Shown here: positions 37,215-50,310 of the stretch, one piece after another | Numbering within the stretch: the first letter of the stretch is position 1 | Layout of the letters: each line of letters starts with the position of its first letter | Program-made: the position numbers and the translations under genes | Assembly: GCF_002078875.1 (NCBI RefSeq) | Contig: NC_034438.1 | Span: 70,973,405 to 71,037,404 of the forward strand | Reading direction: 5' to 3' | Source: Numida meleagris | Taxonomy: Eukaryota; Chordata; Aves; Galliformes; Numididae | DNA: 64,000 nucleotides | Notes under the pieces: model-generated | What the model was told of the DNA's origin: nothing | The model's input: the letters and a program-made list of their open reading frames with translations, nothing else | The model's database searches: none

Positions 37215-39430
37215 CATTATGTTGCTCAAATGCAAGACAAAAGTTACTTAATTACACGAAAAAAACCCCGTTATGGAAAGCAGGTGGTCAGTTGAAAACA
37301 TGGAAGAAGAGAAGAGCTTGGCATAGGTGAAAATTTTGAAAAAAACATTTGCAAACAGTTCAGAATAACAATCGGTTTACAATCCAGCTGAAGTCTGTTT
37401 TGGAGAAGATTGGTTGCCACAAGCCAATACAGAGAGGCATGGAAGAGAAGCATGTTTTTCTGATTGTGCATAGACAGTAGTTCTTACATGAGAAATTGCT
37501 AAATCATAGCATAAACAACCTTATTAATTTATCACATGACTTTAATTGCCTTTTCCTCTGCCTTGTTTGTCTATTTTGTCTGAATTTGTTCACCTGGTAG
37601 CAAGCCAGTGCTAGAGTATGACTTCAGGTGCTTTTAGCTGCCCGGTGAAATGTGGCAATTCATTACATAACACCATAAAAATGGGTTCATATAAGCTTCC
37701 TAAAAGTTGAATCTCACAGATTAATCTCATGATATTTCTGTGCACAAAGAAGCTCTGAAAGAATGCCTACGTGGCTTCTGGGGGCCTGCCTTTCAATACT
37801 GTATACAGACCTACTGATACACATAGATATGTGGTGGGATTTTCTTTGTCTTTGAGCTGCTGAGATGAAAGGATTAAGTTTCTGAACACTGTATGCAGCA
37901 CTTATCTGCCCTTACCTTTATCTTCAGGGGCAACCGTTTTTAGTTTTAAAAGCATCTACGAAACTACTGTGCTTCGTATGCAAAAAGGAAATTAGTGCCA
38001 GTAAATGAAGAGGGAGAAACAAAACAAACAAACAAGCAAGTGGTGGTGTTTGGATTTATGTGGTATTTATGCAATTCAGCAATTAATCCAATGACTTCTA
38101 GAGGCATAGAATTAACAATTGCAGACTCTGCCTGAGGGTAGAAAGAGCTTGCATTTTGTGCTGCATGATACTGAGTCCTCAAACTTAGGGAGACAGTGGA
38201 AATTAAAGGTGGAAGTCATGTGTGTGTGTGGCCTGATCTCTAGTTAATGAAGACTTGACCTTGGTGCCTGATGATTTAAACCATCTGGCTCCTAATTTAC
38301 AGCAATTTTGGTGATTTCATTCTAGGTAAGTCCTGTTAAATTTGGAAAGTTTTATTCAGCTGAAGTTGTTCACTGAAAGTCTTGAAACAAACAAACAAAA
38401 AAGAAGATATGTATTATTTTACAGCTCTAGTATGTATTACTCTTCTGAATGTGAAGAAGCCTATACAGCAGTGAAGCTCCAGTGCAGTGTGGATCTGCAT
38501 ATTTATTGATAGTACTCCATATGTTTTTATATGCTTAAAATATTCTTCCCTGCAGTAGTAGCAAAATAAAAATAAAAACAAAATAAAATAAAAACACAAA
38601 AATCCCCACAAGAAAAACAGCAAAAGGACAAGAAAACACTCCCTCACAGAGAAGAGGAAACTGGAAATTCAATTAACTAAGAAACTTCTTTACTTAATCT
38701 CACAGTTAAATTGTGAGACTAAATACAACAAGGATTAAAATCACAGTAAAAGAAACTATTTCAGGCTTGTTTCTTAGCATCATACCCTTGACTTTATTGT
38801 CCTATTTTGCTGGTCTGCTAAAGCTCCAAAAGGTGCTCTTGCACTCTGCTTGGCAGAGCAGAGCAGTAATAAACTCCTGCTGTAGGCAGGAGCAAGAAGC
38901 ACTACCAGTGAGCTGTGGTGGATGGCGTGCTTATGCTCTTCTTCTCCTGGAGGTGAGGTGGGCATTCTGTAGGCTAATGACACTTAAAATAACACTTGAG
39001 GCAGTTCTCCTTCTTATCCAGATGAAGAGAGAATATAGGTGGCTCAGAGAAAGCCTTCTCTTCCTCCCACCTCTGAGTTATCCTGAGCACTTGACTCATC
39101 TGAGCCTTAAATATTGTATTAACTGAAATTAAGGAAATTGTCCTCCAAAGCTACAGGCAGTAGAGTGTATCCATAGCTCAGAAATGGTCAGTCTTTGTAT
39201 CCTTCTTCCTGTTCTGTTTAAATGGGTATGGAATGAGAAACGAAAATTGGCTCTGACCCCTTCCCTACCCATTATAAAAGGACAGAAACCCAAACCAAAC
39301 CAAAGCTCACACAACTCTTGCCATCTGTGGAGCTTCCAGACCTTTTGTAATTTCATGGCTACGACCAAAGACTAGGGAAGCCAGAATCACAATTAAAAAC
39401 ATTAATCTATGCATAGACTAGAAGAAAAAT
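37215..39430. other. Unique stretch, one A-rich repeat
   Basis: Contains an AAAAT/AAAAC-rich run at 38563-38599. The 137-codon open frame at 38713-39126 has no recognisable features and is probably chance. Confidence 0.5.
38563..38599. repeat. (AAAAT)n-like A-rich run
   Basis: Imperfect AAAAT and AAAAC units, 37 bases. Confidence 0.8.
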
Positions 39431-39989
39431 TCAAGAATTGCTCTGAAAATAATACCTCCTATTTTATTCTGTTGGCCTACCATGTTGGAGGTGGATGCTG
39501 GTGGTATAACAGTACCTTGAACCTTCCCAGCAGTACTCCATTGCATTTTGTTGCAGTGTGACAGATGGCAGCAGAGGGGCAGTCTGATAAAGTGGTACCT
39601 GACATGGAAGAGCATATGTAGCAAAGACGTGGCACTGAATCCCTCCGTGTGGAAAAAGTGGCACTCACTGACATTCATCAATGCTTGCTGAACGCTAGTG
39701 GACAACAAACAGTGGATGTCAGCACAGTGAGGGGCTGGGTGTTATGTTTCGGCAGTGGTGCAAGTGACAGTGGTCACCTCCTCTGGTGCAGATTTTACGA
39801 GCGTGGTGACATTCAGGCTCTTGTTCATCACTGGTGAAAATGTGTAGCTAGCTAATGGTAGTGGTTATGCTGAAAAATAGTGTTTTGTAGCTGAGAATTT
39901 GCTCTATCAGACAGTGTTATTGTGCTCTTGGTAGCTGTTGTAGTTTCCATTTGAATAAGTAAGGGAGATTACTTTCAGAGTGACATAAG
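39431..39989 (+). mobile_element. Non-autonomous mariner (Galluhop type), 559 bp
   Basis: Both ends are present. The left end reads 'attgctctgaaaataatacc' and the reverse complement of the right end reads 'gtcactctgaaagtaatctc', imperfect terminal inverted repeats. A TA follows the right end (39990-39991). The left flank reads AT. Internally it carries the 'gacagatggcagcagagggg' block, which in reverse complement matches 13378-13397 of the 12.4 kb element, and 'gagaatttgctctatcagac', matching the other end. There is no transposase. It would have depended on protein supplied by a full element. It lies in the opposite orientation to the 12.4 and 36.4 kb copies. Confidence 0.85.
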
Positions 39990-42236
39990 TAAGAATGATT
40001 AGAAAGTGGTAAAGAAAAAAAAAAAAGACCGGCTGAAAAAATTCAATAAATGGCTGCAAGAATATCTAGCAATGAGACAGAGATAACAGGGGTCTTGTGG
40101 AAAATAGGCAAGAATGTCTGAAATACAAATTTGTCTTAGGTAGAAGAGCTTAAAAAAACAGAATGATGCGAGCCTGCTATTAAACTTTTAAACCTCCCTG
40201 CTATGCTCTGTTTCTTCCTCTTGTCCAGTACTTTGTCAAGACAGATGAATCACAGTGCACTTACTCCAGTTAAGATAAACCTCGAATTTTAGAGCTTCAG
40301 TACTCACACTTTTTTTTCTTCCTGGTCTGTTTTAAAGGAAGATTTATTCTTACTGTGATTAATGTGCAATCAATCTCAAGCATTCATAGATGAATACGTG
40401 CAATTTTGAAAAAATTGTAAATAATCAACAAGGTAAATGTGTCTCTGTAGCCTTTCAGGCTAATGGCTTTGGTTCTGTACTTTATTTTAAATGAGTGGGA
40501 AATAGACTTAAGGGAATAAAATTACATACAGACATTCAGCATTGAACTATGAATTTTCTCTTTTGTGGTGAAAAATGTCTGTACTTAGGACATGAATAAA
40601 TGAGAAAGACCTATTTGGAAAGAAAAGCAAAGAAAAATAATGATGAAAATGTCAGGAAAAAAAAAAACAACCAAAAAATCTCAAAAACATCTTTATTTTC
40701 TATTTTGGCTGAACAGGGGGGGAAAAACGAAGCAAACCATGGAAGTGATCAGCTACACAGAAAATATATATATTTTGACTATACTTTGTTTGCATCATAT
40801 ACACTGTTTTAAAATGAAAAGATTCCTTAAAGCCATTGTAAGAATAACGTTCATTCTGGCCCCTTTGAGAATCACTTACAATGCTTATGACAAGAGTAGG
40901 ACTTTACATAAAACCAGGACTAATGAGAAAATTGTTTTGGAAGCTGGGATAAGTCTTCCAACAGGCTTGCATGATATCTCTCAGCACAGAGTTTCTTTTC
41001 TGATTGCTTATGCATCCCTGCAGCTCACGACCTTATTTCCAGGAAAACAAAATAATGAGGTTAACAGACTGCCAGCCTTGGGAGGTCTGAGTCCAGACCG
41101 TACCTGTGAATCTCTGCATTAGCAGCGAGTGTGCTGGAGCTCCCCTGGAGGATGCAGAAGCAGGTTTGCATAGGGCATTCTAATGGGTCCTTGACTGCTG
41201 CCAGCATTGGTGCTGCAAGGAGACAGGCCCCAGTGACGTAACCCAAATGTAAAAAACATCTTAGAGGTGCCTTCTTTGGATCTGTTATGGATGAATGAGT
41301 ATTTGCTCTGGTAATGGATTGTTCTGGGTTAAGCCACGGGACAGCTTACCACTGTGCTTCTTTAGAGCAGCGCAGTGCCAAGTTGAGGCCCTGTATCCCT
41401 GCTCATCTCAGGAGGAAGTCAACCATGAAACAAGGTGCTTGTTGCAGCATTCCAGCTGGCCAGGTGTGCTAGGGAATGCAGAACAGCTTGCTCTTCTTTC
41501 TGTGCAAGCAGAGGACATTTTTATCCATGTGACAGAGGAGACATTTCTAAACTCAGATTTTCGAGAATAAATAGACTAATACAGAGGACCTGCTTTTAGG
41601 GTGCCAGAGCTTTGCCATGTCCACTTACATGCAATTCACAAGGCAGATCCGCATCAGTTGTTCTATACACACAACCGGAAAAGATTGGGAATTAATCTTA
41701 GCATGAATGTTACTAGAGAAGATCTTTTTTTTTCCTTGTGATATTTAATATCCCAGCAAACTTGTTAATCATTCAGGCTGCGTGAGCTATTTCTGACTTG
41801 AAAAGGAATACAAGGTAACTATGTTATTACCACAGACCGGTTTTTACAGGCTGTATGTGTTATTTAAAGCCAGGTTGTGTGTAATGAGCTGGGCGTGAAA
41901 GGGTATGACAAAAAAAAAAAAATAAAAAAAATTGATTATATGTCAGACCTTTAAATAAAATAAATTCTGCTCAGCTGAAATGTGCACATGTGAATTAGTC
42001 ATTTGGTATTTAAGTTTACCTAACATAGTAATCAATTTAAAGGCTCCAGACATTTGAGATTTTATTTATTCATTTATTTCCTACTGCCCATCTGGTGTGC
42101 TTGCCAGAAATGGTAACGTTCTATAAGTAAAATGAGAAGAGGGAGTAAAAAAAAAAGCCAGACTCACTCTGTAATGTTCACTCTGTAAGGTCTCCTCTCT
42201 GGAATTAATTCCATTGCTTAATTTTAATATGAGATT

Positions 42237-42262
42237 AAAAAACAAAAACAAAAACAAAAACA
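42237..42262. repeat. (CAAAA)n run
   Basis: Four CAAAA-type pentamers in tandem with flanking A run. Confidence 0.85.
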
Positions 42263-44934
42263 CATTATAGATTACTAAGAAGATAATAAAAGATTCTGAA
42301 GAATATTCTAGTTAAGTCCACGTTGTACTCTTGTCTGCTTCTCATAACATATCAGATTGATCCAATAATGTCTGTACAAATAACTGCTACTAATTTTTAG
42401 ATCAATCTCTTCACAGTTAGTGCCCATGGTTCACACTGCAGGCTATAGAATTTATGATGGATAACAATTTGCATGATTCTGCCCTATTATTCTAAAATTA
42501 GTCATTGAATCCTCAAAACCAGTAAGCAGGATCAGTATTCAGTGACTGCTCATTGAAAAAAAAAATCAACAAAATAGCATGGCCAGAGGAGTACAAAGCA
42601 GTTCATGTCAATAACATCTCAGTAGCTGTCTAATGCTTGTGATGGACTCTGCCCACATTTTGCACTAGGCAATAACATAAAACCCTAAAGGTGTCTTCAG
42701 AGCAGTAGGTATGTCTACACACTGCCAGCTAAATGCTGAGGGAAGCAAATATCTCCAGTATCCCCTCTCTTGTCCAATAAGAAAATGAATAACCAGTCTA
42801 TGCCAAATGGAAGATCAGGAGAAATTCTGGAAAATGCCTTCCTTCGGATAAATTAACCTTTGGATTATTTGTTTCACTTTAAGAAAGACATGGAAGGTTG
42901 ACATATTTTAGATTAAGAAAAAGACCAGAATTTTTCATTTCATGTAGCTTCTGGACTCATCTCGCAGAGGCCAGTCCTGTAGAATCCCATTACAAAAACC
43001 TTGACACGTAAGCCCAATATAACTCAAAACAACCTCAAAACTCTACCAACCACTCAAGTACTGAGCTGCAAGATAAAGATTTGGGGAATGGCAACCAGAT
43101 TTTTCTAGCAAGATTAATGCTGCTTTATTTTTGAAGCAAAAACAATGCCTTGAACCCTTGGTGAGAGCTATTCTTTCTGGTTACAGTGGATGAGGTATCT
43201 GAGTTGCAGTAAAGAATGAAGTTTGATTTACACAGCTCTTGTATATTTCTTATGGTCTAACACAAGAAGTTCTGAGCTTAGGAAGACAATTTAATCTGGT
43301 CTGTATCAGCATGTTGGCTGTGAAATTACCACTTCATAACCCCTTGGTTGCAGTGTTTCACTATGTACCACTTAATGGGAGGTAATAGACTGCTCCAGCA
43401 GTCAGGTACCTAATTCCATTTGCGGTTGAGTCCTACATTTCCACAGGAATTTATTCAAATGGTGTTTCAAACCAAAAACAATGGTGGATTGGAGATTTTC
43501 TGTCAATTTGTGGTTGTCCGTAAAAAATTACAGAAATTTAATTAAAAGTAACGAGTAGACTCTGTAAATCAGACCAGACTGTAGCTCCTGTAGTTTTAGA
43601 AGTGCCCAAATATTGCTGAGAAAAAACAGGTACCACTACTTTACACCAGAACTAGAAGGGTAGAATAAAGCTTTTACATAACTCTATGGCTCCGATACTT
43701 ATCAGTACCTTTGCTCAAGAAACACTGAAGCACATGAAAGATTTGAAATTATTTGATAAATAATCAGTATAAAGCAAGTTATATACCACAACGTAGACAT
43801 GCTTTTTGATATCTAAGACGAAGGTACGAGACAGTTTATGGAATATAAGGAATCTGGATGCATCCATACAAGCCTTACGACTCTACATAATGAAAAACAG
43901 AAAATTCTGCTCTGTGGGACACTTGCCAGTCAGTAGAGCAAGGCATGGGGAGCCATTACCCACTGCACCATTTCAAATGGAACTGTATGTAGGGCCCTGC
44001 TACTACTCCTGGTCAACACCAAAGAGCACAGTTTACAGCTGTAGTACCAACCAAAATGCTTTGAAATACCTTCATGGGATGCTCACTCAAGTACTGCTCT
44101 TTATACAAGTCTCAGTGGCAAAATACATTCAGATAAGGCTAAACAAGAAAGTCAGTAAAGATATCTTTGTTTGGTCATTGTTCAGGAATTTATGCATTTA
44201 TGCTTAGAGAAATCCAATGATAAAATTCAATAGGACAAAATCCTGCTGTGAGGGTATCCTTCCCATTATGCTGTTTTCATCTACAATAGCCCTAGGACTT
44301 TGCTTCTTCAACTGTCTCACACTGTCTGGAATTTAACTTCCTATCATCTGTGTAGCAGTTATACATTTTTTATGTAGGAAATACCCACTTACTACTGTTA
44401 AATCATGAGGCCATCCAGCTTTTATAATCAGTTTCTTTTAGAACCTTTTGTATAAAGTATACTTTATGAAAAGCACCTATAAAATATTAATGATCTGTGC
44501 TTCCAGTACCAAACAGCAGGAGTACATGCATTCAAGCATCTCAGTTTCCACCTCTGCTAGAGATGTAGCAGCATGAGCACTTCCGTGCATTATGATCGTA
44601 TGTACTATTTTATTTACAGTAACATAAAATACGACACAGTCTTCAGCAGGAATCCTGGAATATTAAAAATAGATCTTCTCCACGATAACAGCTGAGTAGC
44701 AATTACTTGCCTAGCAGCATCACACAATAAACAGAGAATGAATGCTACCTCTTTACAGGTAGGAAAAAAACAGATAAATCTCTGGCTTTGGTTGCATTTG
44801 GTTGATTGTTGTGAATCATACTATGGATAACACTTGAAATGTGACGTGATAATTATGACTGTTCTGACACTCAGACCAACCCAGATAAAGGCAGTAAAAT
44901 TCTTTTTGCCTGGACAAACCTTTAAGGGCACTGT

Positions 44935-45001
44935 ATTTATTTTATTTTATTTTATTTTATTTTATTTTATTTTATTTTATTTTACTTTATTTTATTTTAT
45001 T
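44935..45001. repeat. (TTTTA)n microsatellite
   Basis: Thirteen or so TTTTA units with one internal C substitution. The translated frame through it is low-complexity and not a gene. A shorter array of the same unit lies at 48.4 kb. Confidence 0.95.
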
Positions 45002-46463
45002 CTAATTCTAATCAAGTACATGCAGCATTTATGAGATTCACAGTTTTGAAGTGATGGTCAGTGATAGTTTTCATTAGTATCATGCTATTTGTTGGATTTA
45101 GTAGACAAGTGGCCAAAACAAATCATAAAGCAACTAATGCTGGTGCTGAATCAGAGTGAGTTTCAGTTTAATGCCAGAAATCCTGGTCTGTGTTTGAGTT
45201 GTGCTTGAGCTGTTATGGGGAAGATAGCACTTATTTATGTAAATTAAAAAGGTCAGAGACTCCTGATAGAGATTAATACATTGTTTTTGCAAGCGGTCAT
45301 CCTTTCTGACCCTGTGTTATCTTCCCTCCGTGCCACATCCAGGGTTATGTCAGTAAGGAGGAAGCTAAACAAAGACACATCATAGCACTGGATAAGTTTC
45401 CCTGAAACTGCTGCACTGTTAATAGCGTGCTGCATTTCAGGCACAGAATGGGCACCTTAAAGGGTATGATTCAAAGGTTTCTTTAAGTTGTAATTATGAT
45501 GCAGGAAGCATTAACTGAAATCAGAGTGATATTCTGATAATAGCAGCAGTTCTCTAAATTAACCTGTGATGTATCCCATTAAATGTAGAAGTTAAGAATA
45601 TCCCATTTTCACCCTAGGTATTACAAGTTGGGAGGGTGGACAGGCAATGCAAGTCCTAGGTAAGTCTAAGCAGTATTGTAGTCCTGTGGATGGAAATTCA
45701 ATCTGGCATCACCTTTTTTGTCTCCTCCTATTTCTTCCTATTCTCTCCTGTTATCTCTGAGGAGGAAGGATCTGACAAACACCATTCACCACTCACCTGT
45801 CTACTGCTCATTGTTATTTTGCAGCAGGTGTATAGTGTTTAACTAATTAATTCACCTCTGCATAGACTGAGGAATTTGCATCTTGTTAGTTACCTGCTGC
45901 TCACATTTGCACATCTGTCCTGCTTTACCAAGAATGTACAAAGAGATCAGCTTTTGGTGAAATCTTTGGTATCTTAAGGATTCTTTTTCCGTTCTGTCAC
46001 TTGTCCTAACATATGGAATTCCTAATAATCACAGACTCTCTTGGAGTTTGTTACACGTTAATGAAGAATGAATAATTAATTTCTTCTTTCTTTTTACTCT
46101 ATTTGAAAGTGAGAAGTTCACTTATTGTTAGGTCACGTGTTTATTCTCTTTTCCTTAAATCTCAGTTAACTACAGCTGCCCATTAAGAGCAGGAGAGGAG
46201 AAATTAATTCTACTGGCTATTAAAACATTAAATACATGGATCTAAGCACCTTAATTATGCAGAAAATAAGACTGCTACATATGATGAAATTGTGAGGTAT
46301 CTGAAAAGCAGTGCAGGTGGAACTGTTAAAATATTCACTGCTGGAAGAACAACCCTAAATGTTTTTGGTATCTATAGTACGAAATAATACGATGTAATAT
46401 ATAGTCTGCTTAGAAAATGCTGTACTCTTCCACATTTCTATCCAGAAGCCAGATTAAAAATCA

Positions 46464-46495
46464 TCACAAAATCATAGAATGCATTGGGTTGGAAA
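46464..46495 (-). mobile_element. CR1 LINE tail scrap
   Basis: 'cacaaaatcatagaatgcat' followed by 'tgggttggaa' is the terminal 30 bases of a reverse-complement CR1. Similarity ends abruptly, so it is either an extremely short insertion or a remnant of a larger deleted copy. Confidence 0.7.
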
Positions 46496-48382
46496 TACCA
46501 AAATCTGGAGATTGTCCATTATTTACCTCAGCTTGCAAACTGTTTAGATAAGGACAAACACAGGAGTAAGTGTTCTAATTGGACTTTTAAAATGTCATGA
46601 GTAAGTATAATTATTACTTTTGAATTTGTATTCATTCATACAGTTCTTATGTATACAGTTCATTGACAGTCATGATATCTGTTGGGTGCAATACAGATCC
46701 CATCTACCTACTTTGCTATAATTCATACATTTAATGGTGAATAGTGAATAAAGGAATACATGAAACAGAGCTAACATGAAAAAAAAATAATAATACATGC
46801 TTTGTTGCAGCCAGAGGTTCAAGGATTTTTTAATTTGGATGCTGTATTCAGACCATTTATTTTGGAAAATTATGGATGCTTCTATCCTTAATAAATTTGG
46901 CTTATGCCTTTCTGAAGCTGTTTCATACTTTTATACTGTGCAGTTTATTTCAGCATTGTGTGAAGAACTCTGAGGCACCAGAAGAAGTAAATTTCCCCTC
47001 CTCCCACAGCAAGGAAATAATTGGACTGTGAACCCAATTAAAAGTCTTCTTCCCTGTGTGTATCTCAGCTATTGGTCCTTGCCTTGAACTTAACAGCAAA
47101 AACATATTTAACCTTATACTTAGGATACTTTTATAACCCAAGTATCAGCTGCACTGAAAATGACATTATTCCTGAACGTGTCAATGGCAATAGAAACTGT
47201 AAAAAGTAAATTGCTAATACCACGTTAATCCACTGTGTCATTCTGCTCATATCAGTGAAGTAACAGCAGAGAGAAATTCAGCCCATGATTTTTAAAATAC
47301 TAGCTTGCACAAATTAATTGCACTCTGAAGGCTTTTAAATCATGTTAGATAAGCTACACAGTCAAGGCTAATCTTATTATAGTGACATAGTAACATTAGA
47401 ACTACATTACAGAGAACTTAATTCTGCTCCTATGTGCCCAATTCAGGTGTCTGTAACCTTCATTTTCTGCCATGCAGACGAAGGTAAAATCACACACACT
47501 CACACCTGCCACTTCAATTTACTCTTGATTTCATAGCATAATTTTGATCATATTCAGAAAATAGTACAATCAATAAGGAACAGACAGTTTGTGTCTTGGT
47601 AGCACCCCTGCCTTCTCAGTTTTTCACCCTCTCCCAAAGTGTTTACAGGAACAGATGTGGAATCAGTGATCAGTTAAAAAAAACAAACCCCACTCCCAGA
47701 CTTGGAGGAAAACCAAACCAAAATAAAACAAAACAAAAACGCAAATCAACTAATAAAAATTTACAGCCCGATGTATTTATAAGTGTAGAAGAAAAATGAT
47801 TTTCATTTTTGAGATCTAATGAAGGAAGAATCACTAATGAAAAAGGGAAGTAACACTTGGTAATAGGAAGGCCCATGGCAACATTTTCAATCCCATGATC
47901 CTAGGGCAGCATTAAGGTAGAAAGGTATATACACAATCTAAAGAATATCTTTTGTATTTGTTTTTAATATTAAATTCATCCACTTTTTTATTGTTCCTGA
48001 GCCATGCAGAATTGGTTCTTTAAAGGTCACCCTCCACTCAACAAGCGTGAGAAAACAAAATTCAAATAAAAGAGACAGAAGAACTAAGATGTTGAAAACT
48101 GGAAGGTGATGAAAGGATAAACTGAGGGACTGAAAAACAAAAGATTTTTTAATGAGAAATGTGCAGTGAGTATGCAAAAATTCTGTTTTGGTTTTTTTTT
48201 TAAGAGGAATTTCTGGATGCTTTTAATGATACTGAAATACTATTTGCTTTGCAAAACAGCAGGATTTATAGGCAATCCCGTTTACTTCACGGATGCAGAA
48301 ACAAGTGTCAGGATCTCATCTCCACCTGTTACTGATATGCAGATATGCAGTGTATTTCATGCATGGCAAATGACAGATTTAC

Positions 48383-48419
48383 TTTTTATTTTATTTATTT
48401 TATTTTATTTTATTTTATG
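48383..48419. repeat. (TTTTA)n microsatellite, second array
   Basis: About seven TTTTA/TTTA units. Same unit and orientation as the longer array at 44.9 kb. Confidence 0.9.
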
Positions 48420-49744
48420 TATTTACTTCACCAATATACACATTTTTTAAATACAAAGTTGTTGAAAAGGAATAGGTAGCAGTAATAAAAGAGCAAGGAT
48501 TCTGAGTGTTAATATTTAAAAAAGGAAGAGACCAATGAACTGGGAGTTAAGTTTCCATTTTTTTATTCTGGAAAGCCTCAGAGAAAAGCTGTTTTTTCAT
48601 TAACCCAGCTAACTCCTACAACTCATGGAATAATTTTATAATGTAAAGAGCAGATAACTTCAGAAAAAAAAAAAGAACAAGGAAAGTGTATGGGAAAAAT
48701 AAGTACAGAGAGGATTAGCAGGATTCTGTCAGGCAGAACTGCTGCCCACCCCACTGTCCTCTGTCATGGGCAGAAAACGTCTTAGGGGAGAGGAATTACT
48801 TCTACATAGGTATGTATCTGTATTGTTTTTTTGTCTAGCACAAAGGTACTGCCTCCTGGTATTATTCTGCATTATTTACTCATTAAGCTAGACTTCAAAC
48901 ATAGGGTGATAAAAGTTTTCTATCAGAAAGCAGACAATAGTAATATCCATACTGGTTAGTAGCTAGAACTCTGGGAACATGAATTAGTTCAGAAAATTAG
49001 AAAACAGACACAAACTACATCATTTCTTTCTTGGAGTCCAAATTGGAAATTAGGTATACGACACCTTGTGTTATAAGGAAAAGTACAGCTGAAGTGCCCA
49101 TACCCTATTTTTTATTTTTTAAATAGACAGTAGAGTAGGAGAAGAGGGAAATGAAAGCCAAATGATGATGAAGAAAAAAAAAGTGTGATAAAAAATGACA
49201 AGAACTAAATGGTAGCTGTAAACAAAATAGCAAAGAAACTGCAGAAGAAAACATTTATAAGAAAATACAAGCAGTAGGGACTTGCTCACACCTCAAGTTT
49301 CATGGTACTAAACTAGTCCAATATTGACTATGAGTCTTCTTTCTCTGAAAGAGTATTTTCAGCTTGTCCAGAAACCCTATGTTGAACAGAGCTATTGCAT
49401 TGTAATTGATTTTCAGACACAAATCTTTTAATTAATTTTAATTTCACAGGTTTTTTTCTTTTTATTTCCATTCTAAAGCAATTTGACCAATATGACAAAA
49501 AAATAAATTTGCAAACATCAAATATGCTCTCTTTCTACTACTAGAATAGTTTACATCTGATTATAAAATGTCAGGTACTCCCATTCCTTCTTTGTGACAG
49601 AGGTTTTCTGCTGTCTGTCATAATATATGGGACTGCAACAGAAATAGAACTGGAACAGGAAGTAATTTTAGTAGATAATGAAAGATAAGAAGAAAATGGT
49701 AAAGCAGAAAACAGGTAAGGAAGTTCTGAAAGAAACAGAGAATA

Positions 49745-49806
49745 GAGAATATGCTTAGTAAAAGCATAGAGAGAATTCAGAGAAAGAGAATATGCTTAGT
49801 AAAAGC
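49745..49806. repeat. Direct repeat, 21-base copies 41 bases apart
   Basis: The 21-base sequence running from GAGAATATGC to TAGTAAAAGC occurs at 49745-49765 and again, identically, at 49786-49806. The intervening 20 bases are purine-rich. This looks like a local tandem duplication. Confidence 0.9.
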
Positions 49807-50310
49807 TAGGAAAATCTAGGAATCAAGTTGACCAACTGGTACCACAGGTATTTTAAAACACTGCAGAGAGACAGTAACTGAATTTTCACAGGCTGTACAC
49901 TTCTGTAAAAAGTCTTTGAAGAAAAACAACTGTTACATCTCAGCTGGATCCTTGAGTCAATGTTAATAAATAAATACAAATACTACAGGAAAACTCCCAC
50001 TGCTTGTTATACTTATTAACTTCTATTTATAGTTTCTTTATTTATTTATGCAACATAAATAAACATAATCTTTTAAAGACACTGTTGATAGTTTTAAGAG
50101 AAAGGTGTATAACCTGCTTTATGAAATTCATAGTACAAGCTACACAGTACCGAAGAGGAAAGGCCTTACTGCAAAGTGAAGTCATAATATGGCATTAAAC
50201 ATTATGAATCATAATGAATAAACCTTAAAAAAATACTCTCATTTAGACCAGCACTCAGAGTTGTTGTATGTTTCAGAGCATATGAGGGAGTAATTTCACT
50301 CTGTAGTGCC

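Larger units (their letters stand above)
39992..46463. other. Unique AT-rich stretch, microsatellites only
   Basis: Apart from microsatellites at 42237 and 44935 I see no repeat family or gene. Open frames of 160 codons (40640-41122) and 133 codons (43806-44207) are the longest here, and neither resembles a known protein or has convincing borders. A less AT-rich patch lies at 41090-41560. Confidence 0.5.
46496..50310. other. Unique AT-rich stretch, nothing coding recognised
   Basis: Contains an A-rich run with AAAAC units near 47709-47741, a TTTTA array at 48.4 kb and a small tandem duplication at 49.75 kb. No gene recognised. Confidence 0.5.

Noticed and set aside
38713..39126. 137-codon plus-strand open frame
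   Set aside because: No recognisable motif, no splice or promoter context, and overlapping open frames on the other strand; probably chance.
40640..41122. 160-codon plus-strand open frame
   Set aside because: Begins in an A-rich run, shows no domain-like pattern, and lacks supporting borders.
43806..44207. 133-codon plus-strand open frame
   Set aside because: No recognised motif and no convincing splice or promoter signals; compatible with chance.
44834..45034. Plus-strand frame with a repetitive Phe/Tyr/Ile/Leu tail
   Set aside because: The tail is translation of the TTTTA microsatellite.
49745..49806. Possible CRISPR-like repeat pair
   Set aside because: Only two copies, purine-rich spacer, and a vertebrate context; a local duplication explains it.
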